DNA from: Hyphomicrobiales bacterium
GTDB taxonomy: Bacteria > Pseudomonadota > Alphaproteobacteria > Rhizobiales > Beijerinckiaceae
Length of the DNA stretch: 64,000 nucleotides
Reading direction: 5' to 3'
Assembly: GCA_930633495.1 (NCBI GenBank)
Contig: CAKNFJ010000001.1
Span: 3,123,001 to 3,187,000, forward strand
Part shown: piece by piece, positions 38,691 to 47,854 of the stretch
Position numbering within the stretch: position 1 is the first letter of the stretch
Layout: each line of letters starts with the position of its first letter
Notes under the pieces: model-generated
Databases searched by the model: none
The model's input: the letters and a program-made list of their open reading frames with translations, nothing else
Told to the model about the DNA's origin: nothing
Program-made: the position numbers and the translations under genes

Positions 38691-40100
38691 ATGTCTGACA
38701 CGACCTCTGGCGCGAACAAGATGTGGGGTGGTCGTTTCACGTCGGCGCCTGCGGATGTGATGCGGCGGATCAATCCGTCGATCGGCTTCGACTACCGGCT
38801 CTACCGGCAGGACATCGCGGCCTCGAAGGTGCATGCGGCGATGCTCGCGCGCCAGGGGATCATCGCCGGAGCCGATAACGACCGCATCCAGGCCGGCCTC
38901 AACCAGATCCTCGGCGAGATCGAGCGTGGCGAACTGAAGTTCAGCATCGATCTCGAGGACATCCACATGAATGTGGAAGCGCGCCTCAAGGAGATCGTCG
39001 GCGAGCCGGCCGGGCGGTTGCACACCGCGCGCAGCCGCAACGACCAGGCCGTCACCGATGTCCGCCTCTGGATGCGCGACGCAATTGACGAGCTCGACGG
39101 CATCATCCGCGAGTTGCAGGGCGCCCTGATCGAGCGTGCGAGCGAGCATGCCGAGACGATCATGCCGGGCTTCACCCATATGCAGGTGGCCCAGCCCGTG
39201 ACCTTCGGCCATCATCTGATGGCCTATGTCGAGATGTTCGGGCGCGACCGCGAGCGGCTCGCCGGCGCGCGTCTGCGTACAAATATCTCGCCGCTGGGCG
39301 CCGCTGCGCTGGCGGGCACGGCCTTCCCGATCGACCGGCATTTCACCGCCGCCGCGCTCGGCTTCGCCCGGCCGACCGAGAACTCGATGGATTCGGTCGG
39401 CTCGCGCGACCATATCTGCGAGCTCCTGTTCTGCTGCTCGATGCTGGCCGTGCACCTCTCGCGCCTCAACGAGGAGATCACGCTGTGGTGCAGCGACGGC
39501 TTCCGCTTCGTCGCGCTGTCGGACGCCTTCACCACCGGCTCCTCGATCATGCCGCAGAAGCGCAATCCGGACGCTGCCGAGCTGGTGCGCGGCAAGACCG
39601 GGCGCGTCGTCGGCTCGCTGACCGGGCTGCTGATGACGGTGAAGGGCCTGCCGATGACCTTCATGAAGGACATGCAGGAAGACAAGGAGCCGATGTTCGA
39701 CGCGCTGGAGACGGTCGGGCTCTGCACCGCCGCGACGACCGGGATGATCCGGGATCTGACGGTGCGCCCCGAGCCGATGCGCGCCTTCCTCGACCGCGGC
39801 TTCCCGACCGCGACCGACCTGGCCGACTGGCTGGTGCGGGAGGCGGGCGTGCCCTTCCGCGATGCGCATCACATCACCGCCCGCGTCGTCGCGCTGGCCG
39901 AGGCGAAGGGCTGCACCTTGCAGGCGCTCGACCTCGACAGCATGCGCTCGGTCGATCCGCGCATCGGCGCCGCCGTGTTCGAGGTGCTCGCTCCCGAGCA
40001 TTCCGTCACGAGCCGGAAAAGCTATGGCGGGACCGCGCCGCAGGCGGTGCGCGAGGCCATCGGGCGCGCAAAGCAAAAATGGATCGATGAGAACGCCTGA
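38691..40100 (+). CDS. argH: Argininosuccinate lyase
   Basis: Cleaves argininosuccinate to arginine and fumarate, the last step of arginine synthesis. The 469 residues show [16 protein letters not shown] at the N-terminus, [33 protein letters not shown], and the fumarase/lyase signature [18 protein letters not shown] with the catalytic serine. ATG at 38691. It is followed after 169 bp by cphA on the same strand, a link between arginine supply and cyanophycin synthesis. Whether this is the only argH of the genome cannot be told from the window. A long structured leader with a shared element precedes it. Confidence 0.96.
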   Translation: MSDTTSGANKMWGGRFTSAPADVMRRINPSIGFDYRLYRQDIAASKVHAAMLARQGIIAGADNDRIQAGLNQILGEIERGELKFSIDLEDIHMNVEARLKEIVGEPAGRLHTARSRNDQAVTDVRLWMRDAIDELDGIIRELQGALIERASEHAETIMPGFTHMQVAQPVTFGHHLMAYVEMFGRDRERLAGARLRTNISPLGAAALAGTAFPIDRHFTAAALGFARPTENSMDSVGSRDHICELLFCCSMLAVHLSRLNEEITLWCSDGFRFVALSDAFTTGSSIMPQKRNPDAAELVRGKTGRVVGSLTGLLMTVKGLPMTFMKDMQEDKEPMFDALETVGLCTAATTGMIRDLTVRPEPMRAFLDRGFPTATDLADWLVREAGVPFRDAHHITARVVALAEAKGCTLQALDLDSMRSVDPRIGAAVFEVLAPEHSVTSRKSYGGTAPQAVREAIGRAKQKWIDENA

Positions 40101-40269
40101 GATTTGACGGCACGGATGCGGGCTCCGGCGGAAACCGCGGTTGCGTCGCGCGCCCGCGGCGGCAACACTCGTCGCAGTCGCTTCGCAGGACGACCGGACG
40201 CGGCGGGACTGCGCGCCCGGTAAGAAAGATCAAATTCAGCCGCTCGAGCTGATCTTGAAAGGGGACCCT

Positions 40270-42987
40270 ATGAATATCGTTTCCAGGTCGGTCTATGTCG
40301 GGCCGAACGTCTATGCGAAGGCTCCCCTGATCCGCCTGACGGTCGATGTGAATCCGCAGGATGCCGAGGCGCTGCGTGCACTCGGCTCCGGCGTTCGCGA
40401 GGCGCTTGCCGCCGTCGTCCCCGGCTTCTCGGTCGACGGGAGCGCTGCGGCCGGCGTCGGAGACCTGCTGGCCCATCTCGCGCTGCATCTGCAGCGGATC
40501 GCCGGCCAGGACGGCGACCTGGCCTGGTCGCTCGCGGCCGCGGCGCCGGACGAGGTCGAGGTGCTGTACAGCTTCGATTCCGAGGAAATCGGCCTCGAAG
40601 CGGGCGAGGTCGCCTGCGACCTGCTCGTCGCGATCGCCCGCGCGCGCGACGGCGACACCAACCTGCAGGACGACGTGGCGCGCTTCCTGCGCTTCGCCAA
40701 CAAGCGTTCGCTCGGTCCTTCGGCGCTGGAACTGGTCCGTTCGGCGCAGGCGCGCGACATTCCCTGGTATCGTCTCAACGATGCCAGCCTCATCCAGGTT
40801 GGCCAGGGCAAGTACCAGAAGCGTATCGAGGCGGCGCTGACCAGCATGACCTCGCACATCGCCGTGGAGGTCGCCTCCGACAAGAACATGTGCAACCAGC
40901 TTCTCAGCGATCTGGGCCTGCCGGTGCCGAAGCAGCGTGTCGTCTACGACACCGACGAGGCGATCTCGGCGGCGGCGCGCATCGGCTATCCGGTGGTGAT
41001 CAAGCCGCTCGACGGCAATCACGGCCGCGGCGTCACCGTCAACATCACCGACGAGGACGGGGTCAAGGCGGCGTTCGAGACGGCCGACAAGGAAGGCAGT
41101 GCCGTCGTCGTAGAGAGCATGATCACCGGCGAGGACCACCGGCTGCTCGTCGTCGACGGCGAGCTGGTGGCCGCGGCGCGGCGCGTGCCCGGCCATGTCG
41201 TAGGCGACGGCCGGCAGTCGATCGCGGCGCTGGTCGAGATCGTCAATCAGGACCCCCGGCGGGGCGTCGGGCACGAGAACGTGCTGACCCGCCTGGAGAT
41301 CGACGAGCAGGCCGTCCGGCTCATGGGCGAGCGCGGCTACACGGCTGAGAGCGTTCCACCGGCGGGCGAGACCGTCTATCTGCGCAAGACCGCCAACATC
41401 TCGACCGGCGGGACGGCGATCGACGTCACCGACGTTATCCATCCCGAGAACAAGCTGATGGCGGAACGCGCCATCAAGGCGGTCGGGCTCGACATCGGCG
41501 CGGTCGACTTCCTCACCTCGGACATCACCAGCAGCTACCGCGATACCGGCGGGGCGATCTGCGAGATCAATGCGGGCCCGGGCCTGCGCATGCACATCGC
41601 CCCCTCGGAGGGCAAGCCGCGTGATGTCGGCGGCAAGATCATGGACATGCTGTTCCCCTCGGGTAGCCGCAGCCGCGTGCCGATCGCGGCGCTGACCGGC
41701 ACCAACGGCAAGACCACCTGCGCGCGCATGCTCGCCCATGTCCTGAAGATGGCCGGCCATGTCGTCGGCCAGACCTCGACGGACGCTGTCTATATCGACG
41801 GCAACGTCACGGTGAAGGGCGACATGACCGGGCCGGTCTCGGCCAAGATGGTGCTGCGCGATCCCTCGATCGATATCGCGGTGCTTGAGACCGCGCGCGG
41901 CGGGATCGTGCGCTCCGGGCTCGGCTACCAGTTCTGCGATGTCGGGGCGGTGCTCAACGTCACCTCCGACCATCTCGGGCTCGGCGGCGTCGACACGCTG
42001 GACGGGCTCGCCGAGGTCAAGCGCATCATCGCCGAGGTGGCGCGCGATACCGTCGTCCTCAACGCCGACAACGAATATACGCTGAAGATGGCGTCGCGCT
42101 CGCCGGCGAAGCACATCCTTTACGTCACGCGCAATCCTGACCATACGCTGGTGCGCGAGCATATCCGCCTCGGCAAGCGCGCGGTGGTGCTCGAGCAGGG
42201 CATGAACGGCGATCAGATCGTCATCTACGACAAAGGCACCCAGATGCCGCTGATGTGGACCTATCTGATCCCGGCGACACTGGAGGGCAAGGCGCTGCAC
42301 AATGTGGAGAACGCGATGTTCGCGGCGGCCATGGCCTATTCGCTCGGCAAGTCGCTCGATCAGATCCGCAACGGCCTGCGCACCTTCGACAACACCTTCT
42401 TCCAGTCGCCGGGCCGGATGAACGTCTATGACGAGCACGGCTTCCGCGTCATCCTCGACTACGGCCATAACGAGGCGGCGGTCCGGGCGATGACCGAGCT
42501 GGTCGAGCGGTTGAAGCCGCGCGGGCGGCGCGTCGTCTGCGTCACCTGCCCCGGGGATCGTCGCGACGAGGACGTCGCCGCCATCGCCGGACAGGTCGCC
42601 GGCCATTTCGACACCTATATCTGCCATCGCGACGACACGCTGCGCGGCCGCGCGCCGGACGAGATGCCGCGCCTGATGCGGGCCGCCCTGATCCAGCACG
42701 GCGTGCGGGAAGACGCGATCCGCATCATCGAGCGGGAGGAGGAGGCGCTGGCCACGGCGCTCGACATGGCCCAGCGCGACGACCTGCTGCTGTTCTTCTG
42801 CGAAAGCATCACCCGCTCCTGGAAGCAGATCATCCACTTCAAGCCGAAATTCGGGGATGCGGAGGAGGTTGCGCCGGCCCGCCGCATCGCCGAGGGCAGC
42901 TTCGACGTGCCCGCCGGCTACAGGATCGTGACCGATGAACGTGGTATCCTGATCGCACCGGAAGCCGAGCCGGCCGCATCACGATGA
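40270..42987 (+). CDS. cphA: Cyanophycin synthetase
   Basis: Makes the storage polymer multi-L-arginyl-poly-L-aspartate from Asp, Arg and ATP in the cytoplasm. The 905 residues show the CphA N-terminal domain (to about residue 160), an ATP-grasp domain with VVIKPLDGNHGRGVTVNI (about 242-259) and EINAGPGLRMHIAPSEG, and a Mur-ligase-like domain with ALTGTNGKTTCARML (475-488) and ILDYGHNEAAVRAM. Length is close to cyanobacterial CphA (about 870-900). ATG at 40270 follows AAAGGGG; its stop overlaps the cyanophycinase start (ATGA), so synthesis and breakdown enzymes are coupled. Confidence 0.96.
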   Translation: MNIVSRSVYVGPNVYAKAPLIRLTVDVNPQDAEALRALGSGVREALAAVVPGFSVDGSAAAGVGDLLAHLALHLQRIAGQDGDLAWSLAAAAPDEVEVLYSFDSEEIGLEAGEVACDLLVAIARARDGDTNLQDDVARFLRFANKRSLGPSALELVRSAQARDIPWYRLNDASLIQVGQGKYQKRIEAALTSMTSHIAVEVASDKNMCNQLLSDLGLPVPKQRVVYDTDEAISAAARIGYPVVIKPLDGNHGRGVTVNITDEDGVKAAFETADKEGSAVVVESMITGEDHRLLVVDGELVAAARRVPGHVVGDGRQSIAALVEIVNQDPRRGVGHENVLTRLEIDEQAVRLMGERGYTAESVPPAGETVYLRKTANISTGGTAIDVTDVIHPENKLMAERAIKAVGLDIGAVDFLTSDITSSYRDTGGAICEINAGPGLRMHIAPSEGKPRDVGGKIMDMLFPSGSRSRVPIAALTGTNGKTTCARMLAHVLKMAGHVVGQTSTDAVYIDGNVTVKGDMTGPVSAKMVLRDPSIDIAVLETARGGIVRSGLGYQFCDVGAVLNVTSDHLGLGGVDTLDGLAEVKRIIAEVARDTVVLNADNEYTLKMASRSPAKHILYVTRNPDHTLVREHIRLGKRAVVLEQGMNGDQIVIYDKGTQMPLMWTYLIPATLEGKALHNVENAMFAAAMAYSLGKSLDQIRNGLRTFDNTFFQSPGRMNVYDEHGFRVILDYGHNEAAVRAMTELVERLKPRGRRVVCVTCPGDRRDEDVAAIAGQVAGHFDTYICHRDDTLRGRAPDEMPRLMRAALIQHGVREDAIRIIEREEEALATALDMAQRDDLLLFFCESITRSWKQIIHFKPKFGDAEEVAPARRIAEGSFDVPAGYRIVTDERGILIAPEAEPAASR

Positions 42988-45179
42988 TTCCCACGTCAGG
43001 CGTTCCTCCCCAGAGGGACATGAATCCGAAGCTCGCCGTGATCGGCGGGCGTCTCGAAGACGACAACGTTGCCGTCTATCGCGAAATCCACCGCCTCTCG
43101 CACGGGCGCATCGTCGTGTTCGCGACGGCGTCGTCCGAGCCGGATACGGTCGGCGCGGAGGCGCTGGCGGTGTTCCGCACCCATGGCTTCGATGCCGTGC
43201 TCGCCCCCGTCCACGGCGACCAGGCGGCCGGCGCCGCCCATGATCCGGCGGTGCTGGAGCTCGTGCGCGACTATGCCAGCGTATACTTCACCGGCGGGGA
43301 CCAGACCCTCATCACCCGGACGCTCGCGCCGGAAGGCCGCGAGACGCCGCTGCTGAAGGCGATCCGCCAGATCCATGCGCAGGGCGGGCTCATTGCCGGT
43401 TCGAGCGCCGGCGCGGCGATGATGTCCGACACGATGATCGAAGGGGGCACCTCGCTGGAAGCCACGACCTTCGGCGTGGTCACCGATCCGGCGCGGCCCG
43501 GGCTCCTGCTCGGGCGCGGCCTCGGCTTCTTCCGCTGGGGCATCGTCGACCAGCATTTCATCAAGCGAGGCCGTTTCGGCCGGCTGGTCGTGGCGATGGC
43601 CGAGAGCAGCACGGCCCATGGCTTCGGTGTCGATGAGAACACCGCGCTGTTCGTCGACGGCACGCGGGCGCATGTCGTCGGCGAGTATGGCGCCTTCGTC
43701 CTCGACATGCGCGAGGCCAAGATCGACAAGCGCCGGCGCGTCGTCGAGAACATCCTCTTCTCCTATCTCGACGATGGCGACGCGATCGACCTCGCTTTGG
43801 CCCAAGCCTCGCCGGGCGCGGACAAGCAGCGCGTGGGCTGGCGCGACGTCGCCTATCGCGCACCCGCACGGTCGCTGCGCAACGTCTTCGGCGCCTATAC
43901 GCTCTACGACCTCCTCGCCCGGCTCGTGCTGGGGGACCCGGACAACTATGTCGTCGACCGCGCCCGTGCGATCGAGCCCACGGAAGGGGTTGCGACGACG
44001 GTCGAATTCGAGCGCCTGCGCGGCATCTCGCAACCGATGATCGCGGTGCGCAACGATGCCCTGCGCATGACCGCGATCGATTTCCGCGCCGCGCTCACGA
44101 CCCGCAAGCTCAACGCCGCACAGCTCGCCGCGAACCGCCGGACGGCGCTGGCGCGCGACTACGGTGTCAAGCCCGTTTCCGCCTCGCGGCTGATGCTGCT
44201 CGGCTCGACGCCGCTGCGCCCCGGCTCGACCTTGCTCGAGGCGGTCGATCAGGCCGGCACGGGTCCGGTCGGGATCATCGCCTGCGCTTCCGCCGATCCG
44301 CGGGACGAGGCCGACGCCTATGTCAGGGCGCTCGTCGCGCGGGGGCGCGAGGCGGTCGATTTCGGCATCACGATCGACAATATCGAGCTGATCGGCCGCG
44401 AGGTGGAAGTCGTCGAGCGCATCGCCGGCCTGAAGACCATCGTGCTCTCCGGCGGCAACCAGATCCGCCTCGTCGAAGCCCTGTTGCATCGCGGCGAGGT
44501 GACACCGATCCTCCAGGCCGTCGCGCGGGCTTATGCCGCCGGCGCGACCGTGATCGCGGTGAGCGGCGCCGCCTCGGCGCTCTCGGGCTCGATGATCGCG
44601 GGCGGAACCTCCTACGAGGCCCTGCGCTTCGGCATCGCCTCCGATATGGGCCGGCGCGGGCTGATCATCCAGCAGGGGCTCGGCCTGTTCGGCGCGGCGA
44701 TCGTCGACCAGAATCTCGGCTCCGCCCACAGGCTCGGCCGGCTGGTCGTCGCCTGCGCGGAGGAGGGCGTGCGCTATGGGGTGGGGCTGCTGGAAGACAG
44801 CGGCGTCACCGCCAACCACGACAATTCGGAGCTGACCGTCATCGGCGCCAAGGGTGTGGTCCTCGTCGAGGTCGATCCTGCCCATACCGAGTTGCAGGGA
44901 GACGAGTTCATCGCGACCGGCACGATGCTGTCCTTCGCGGCGCCGGGCGACACGATCGACCTCAACAGCGGCAAGCTTCGCCGCGCCGGCTCGCCGGAGG
45001 CCGCCGACGCCGCGCTCAACCTGCTGGTGCACGGCTTCATCGACGATTGTTATCAACGACGCGGCGCGGCGGTGAGCCAGGAACACAGCTTCGACGATCC
45101 CATCGCCCTGCGTTTCGCCACGCTCGGCCAGGGCTGCGGCACGCTCGACGTCGAAGCCATCCGCGACAGGTTCGGATGA
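42984..45179 (+). CDS. Tandem two-domain cyanophycinase-like protein
   Basis: 731 residues with two S51-type cyanophycinase domains in one chain; ordinary CphB has one (about 270-300 residues). Domain 1 (about 14-300) has the nucleophile motif GSSAGA (Ser141), DQHFIKRGRFGRL (His191) and GVDENTALF (Glu218), so it should cleave cyanophycin to beta-Asp-Arg. Domain 2 (about 400-690) aligns along its length but has AVSGAAS (Ser527) in place of GxSAGA, DQNLGSAHRLGRL (Asn577 where His is expected) and LLEDSG (Glu604), so it is probably non-catalytic. Start at the coupled ATG 42984; an ATG at 43020 is also possible. Confidence 0.88.
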   Translation: MIPTSGVPPQRDMNPKLAVIGGRLEDDNVAVYREIHRLSHGRIVVFATASSEPDTVGAEALAVFRTHGFDAVLAPVHGDQAAGAAHDPAVLELVRDYASVYFTGGDQTLITRTLAPEGRETPLLKAIRQIHAQGGLIAGSSAGAAMMSDTMIEGGTSLEATTFGVVTDPARPGLLLGRGLGFFRWGIVDQHFIKRGRFGRLVVAMAESSTAHGFGVDENTALFVDGTRAHVVGEYGAFVLDMREAKIDKRRRVVENILFSYLDDGDAIDLALAQASPGADKQRVGWRDVAYRAPARSLRNVFGAYTLYDLLARLVLGDPDNYVVDRARAIEPTEGVATTVEFERLRGISQPMIAVRNDALRMTAIDFRAALTTRKLNAAQLAANRRTALARDYGVKPVSASRLMLLGSTPLRPGSTLLEAVDQAGTGPVGIIACASADPRDEADAYVRALVARGREAVDFGITIDNIELIGREVEVVERIAGLKTIVLSGGNQIRLVEALLHRGEVTPILQAVARAYAAGATVIAVSGAASALSGSMIAGGTSYEALRFGIASDMGRRGLIIQQGLGLFGAAIVDQNLGSAHRLGRLVVACAEEGVRYGVGLLEDSGVTANHDNSELTVIGAKGVVLVEVDPAHTELQGDEFIATGTMLSFAAPGDTIDLNSGKLRRAGSPEAADAALNLLVHGFIDDCYQRRGAAVSQEHSFDDPIALRFATLGQGCGTLDVEAIRDRFG

Positions 45180-45231
45180 TCGTGCCGGATATTTTACCGT
45201 GCCTTCCTCGCCAAGCCAGAAAGGACAGACC

Positions 45232-45612
45232 ATGTATTTCGATGCCGATGCCCTGAACGCCATCCTGACCGACCAGGCCGTGCGCGAGCGCACGGCCGAG
45301 GCGATCGCGGCGGCCCGCAAGCGCTTCACCTCGCCGCTCGCGGTGATCGAGACGGTGCTCGCGCTGACGGCGGAGACCGGCAAGGACCCGGAGGAGGCCA
45401 GGGCCGAGGTCGAAGCGTTCCTCGATGCCGCCGGCATCGAGTTGCGCGATCTGCCGCCGGCGCACCGGCTCGTCGCGCTCGTTCTCGCGGCTGCGCCGGG
45501 CAGCGCCAAGGCGAAGGCCATCGCGACGGCGTTGCACAAGGCTTGCGCCGATTACTACGAGGTCGAGCCGTTTTCAGCCGAGGCACCGTCAGCGGAGCCG
45601 CCGCAAGCCTGA
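45232..45612 (+). CDS. Small PIN-domain-like protein
   Basis: 126 residues. The N-terminal two-thirds resembles VapC-type PIN proteins: MYFDADALNAIL (Asp4), RFTSPLAVIETVLAL (Glu40) and EARAEVEAFLDAAGIELRDL. The usual third acidic motif (GDCFAYA-like, around residue 95-105) is not recognisable; the corresponding stretch is LHKACADYYE, and the chain ends in an acidic, proline-rich tail. It therefore may be a non-nuclease derivative. No antitoxin gene precedes it. It lies between the cyanophycinase and a deacylase gene, starts after AAGGACAG, and is probably in the same operon. Function unknown. Confidence 0.6.
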   Translation: MYFDADALNAILTDQAVRERTAEAIAAARKRFTSPLAVIETVLALTAETGKDPEEARAEVEAFLDAAGIELRDLPPAHRLVALVLAAAPGSAKAKAIATALHKACADYYEVEPFSAEAPSAEPPQA

Positions 45613-45726
45613 CGGGCCATGCGGCCGCTCAGCACGAGGCTCGGCCATTGGTGGCGCGGGGTGACCGGTGTCGGGAACCCGGCGCCTGCCGCGCGCGCCT
45701 CGCAGAACAGCAGGAAGGAAGAGACC

Positions 45727-46887
45727 ATGCAGGACGCCGGATCGACCGGGGATAGCAGCGGCGCGCGCCGTGAGGATATCCCGCTCGCAGTCCAGCCGCA
45801 GGGCGGGGCGCTTGCCGTCACGGCGTTCCGGTACGGTGAGGCCGGAGCACGGCCGAAGGCCTATCTCCAGGCCGGGCTCCATGCCGACGAGTTTCCCGGC
45901 ATGCTCGCCCTGCGCTATCTCCGGGAGATGCTCGACGAAGCGGCGCAGCGTGGCCTCCTTCTCGGCGAGATCGTCCTGGTTCCGCAGGCGAATCCGATCG
46001 GCTTGCAGCAGCAGGTCGGGGGCTTCCTGCTCGGGCGCTTCGACACGCAGACGGGCGGCAATTTCAACCGCGACTATCCGGATCTCGCGACGGCGATCGG
46101 AGATCGGCTCGACGGTGCGCTCGGCGCCGATCCGGCCGCCAATGTCGCTGCGATCCGCGCTGCGATGGGGACGGCGCTGGCCGGCCTCGCCGCGCCCGAC
46201 AGCGCCGTGGTGTCGATGCGGCAGATCCTGATGCGGCTCGCCTACGACGCCGATTTCGTCTTCGATCTCCACGCCGACAACCAGGCCCTGCCGCATCTCT
46301 ATGTCGGCACGCCGCTCTGGCCCGATGCGCTCGACCTCGCTTCCGAGATCGATGCGCGGGCGGTGCTGCTGGCGGAGGTCTCCGGCGGCAACCCCTTCGA
46401 CGAAGCCTGCAGCGGTCCGTGGTGGGCGCTCGCGCAGCGCTATCCGGATGTGCCGATCCCGCCCGCCTGCCTTGCCGCTACGCTCGAACTGGGCAGCAAC
46501 GACGATGTCGACGTGGTCGAAGCGAAGGACCGGGCGGCGGCGCTCTACCGGGTCCTCGAGCGGCGCGGCGTCATTGCCGGTCCTTCCGACGCGCGGCTTC
46601 CGGAATTGCGCTGCGAGGCGACAGCGTTGACGGCGATGGAGCAGATCAAGGCCCCGGTCTCGGGGCTCGTCGCCTACCGGCTCCGGCTGGGCGATACGGT
46701 CAGGGCCGGCGACGTCGTGGCCAGCATCATCGATCCCCTCGGCGAGACGGTCGATGTCGCCGCGGAAACCGACGGGCTTCTGTTCGCGCGCCACAGCCAG
46801 ACCTACGCCTGGCCGGGCAAGGTCATCGGCAAGGTCGCCGGCAAGACGCCGCTGGCATCCCGGCAGGGGCGCCTGCTGACCGATTGA
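45727..46887 (+). CDS. Succinylglutamate desuccinylase/aspartoacylase-like hydrolase
   Basis: Zinc hydrolase of 386 residues of the M14-related AstE/AspA family, which removes acyl or aspartyl groups from amino acids. Zinc ligands are visible in AGLHADEFPG (His52, Glu55) and DFVFDLHADNQ (His182); GGNFNRDYP supplies substrate-binding Asn/Arg, ATLELGSND the catalytic Glu, and a C-terminal beta domain (APVSGLVAYRLRLGDTVRAG) resembles a lipoyl-like barrel. ATG at 45727 follows AGGAAGGAAGAG. Being last in the cyanophycin run, it might hydrolyse beta-Asp-Arg or an N-acyl product; that is inference. An isoaspartyl dipeptidase of the usual IadA or IaaA type is not in the window. Confidence 0.85.
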   Translation: MQDAGSTGDSSGARREDIPLAVQPQGGALAVTAFRYGEAGARPKAYLQAGLHADEFPGMLALRYLREMLDEAAQRGLLLGEIVLVPQANPIGLQQQVGGFLLGRFDTQTGGNFNRDYPDLATAIGDRLDGALGADPAANVAAIRAAMGTALAGLAAPDSAVVSMRQILMRLAYDADFVFDLHADNQALPHLYVGTPLWPDALDLASEIDARAVLLAEVSGGNPFDEACSGPWWALAQRYPDVPIPPACLAATLELGSNDDVDVVEAKDRAAALYRVLERRGVIAGPSDARLPELRCEATALTAMEQIKAPVSGLVAYRLRLGDTVRAGDVVASIIDPLGETVDVAAETDGLLFARHSQTYAWPGKVIGKVAGKTPLASRQGRLLTD

Positions 46888-46910
46888 GCGTTTGGGTGGG
46901 GAGATCATTT

Positions 46911-47033
46911 CGGTCTGGCTGCCCCGTCATTGCGAGGAGCGAAGCGAAGCAATCCAGGGGGACTGGTTGAGCCGCTCAGCCAAGTCCCCCTGGATTGCTT
47001 CGCTACGCTCGCAATGACGGGGCAGCCAGACCG
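46911..47033. repeat. Large inverted repeat between convergent operons
   Basis: Arms of about 53 bases: CGGTCTGGCTGCCCCGTCAT... at 46911 and its complement ending ...GCAGCCAGACCG at 47033, pairing with only a few mismatches in the GCGAGGAGCGAAGCG stretch. A small inner dyad TTGAGCGGCTCA-like lies at the tip. It fills the gap between the AstE-like gene and the importer and may terminate both operons. Confidence 0.8.
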
Positions 47034-47040
47034 AACTACC

Positions 47041-47853
47041 CTAATCCTTCTTGCCGAAGAGCTGGGAGACCGCCAGAAGCAGCGACGTCATCACGATCAT
47101 GATGGTCGAGATGGCGGCGATGGTCGGGTCGATCTGGTCGCGCAGCGCCAGGAACATCATGCGGGTCAGGGTCGCGTTGTCCCCGCCCGATACGAACAGC
47201 GCGACCACGACCTCGTCGAAGGAGGTCAGGAAGGACAGCACGGCCGAGGTGACGATGGCGAAGCCGATCTGCGGCACGGTGACCTGCAGGAAGGCCTGCG
47301 TCCGCGTCGCGCCGAGGCTGCGCGCGACCCGCTCCTGATCGAGGTCGAAGCTCTTCAGCGCCGATCCAACGATCATCATCACGATGGGAACCGCCAGGAT
47401 GGTGTGCGCAAGCACGATCCCGATGAAGGAGTTGACCATCTTGAGCTGCACATAGGCGTAGAACAGCGCGATGCCGACGAGGATGACGGGGACGATGGTC
47501 GGCGTCAGCAGGGCCAGGATCGCGAGCCCGGCGAAGCGCAGCCGGGACGCGTGCAGCCCATAGGCGGCGAGCGTGCCGAGCGGCGTCGCCAGCAAGGCCG
47601 TGCAGAAGCCGGCCTTGAACGAGGTGAGCGTTCCCGCCATCCAGCTCGACGACGAGAAATAGGCCTCGTACCAGCGCAGCGACCATTCGCGCGGCGGAAA
47701 TTCCAGATACTGCGAATGGGAAAACGACATCGGGATCACGATCAGCGTCGGCACGGCGAGGAAGGCCAGAACCAAGGCGCCGAGGCCGTAGAGCCATAGC
47801 CGCGCGCGGTGGGTGATCTGCGTGTCGCTTGCCGGTCGTTCGAGCCAGCCCAT
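47041..47853 (-). CDS. ABC transporter permease, PotC type
   Basis: Inner-membrane permease, 270 residues, about six helices, with the contact loop QERVARSLGATRTQAFLQVTVPQIGF. Last gene of a leftward binding protein - ATPase - permease - permease importer unit starting at 50951; it begins 1 bp after the preceding permease stop. The stop lies 7 bp from the large inverted repeat. Confidence 0.93.
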   Translation of the reverse strand: MGWLERPASDTQITHRARLWLYGLGALVLAFLAVPTLIVIPMSFSHSQYLEFPPREWSLRWYEAYFSSSSWMAGTLTSFKAGFCTALLATPLGTLAAYGLHASRLRFAGLAILALLTPTIVPVILVGIALFYAYVQLKMVNSFIGIVLAHTILAVPIVMMIVGSALKSFDLDQERVARSLGATRTQAFLQVTVPQIGFAIVTSAVLSFLTSFDEVVVALFVSGGDNATLTRMMFLALRDQIDPTIAAISTIMIVMTSLLLAVSQLFGKKD

Positions 47854-47854
47854 G

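Noticed and set aside
40006..42837. A 943-codon minus-strand frame opposite argH and cphA
   Set aside because: Same antisense shadow effect; cphA on the other strand has full domain structure.
45181..45231. A VapB-like antitoxin gene before the PIN-like gene
   Set aside because: Only about 50 bp separate it from the cyanophycinase gene and no small reading frame with antitoxin features is present.
46911..47033. An insertion sequence
   Set aside because: No transposase gene is present and the element is only about 120 bp; it is listed as a repeat.
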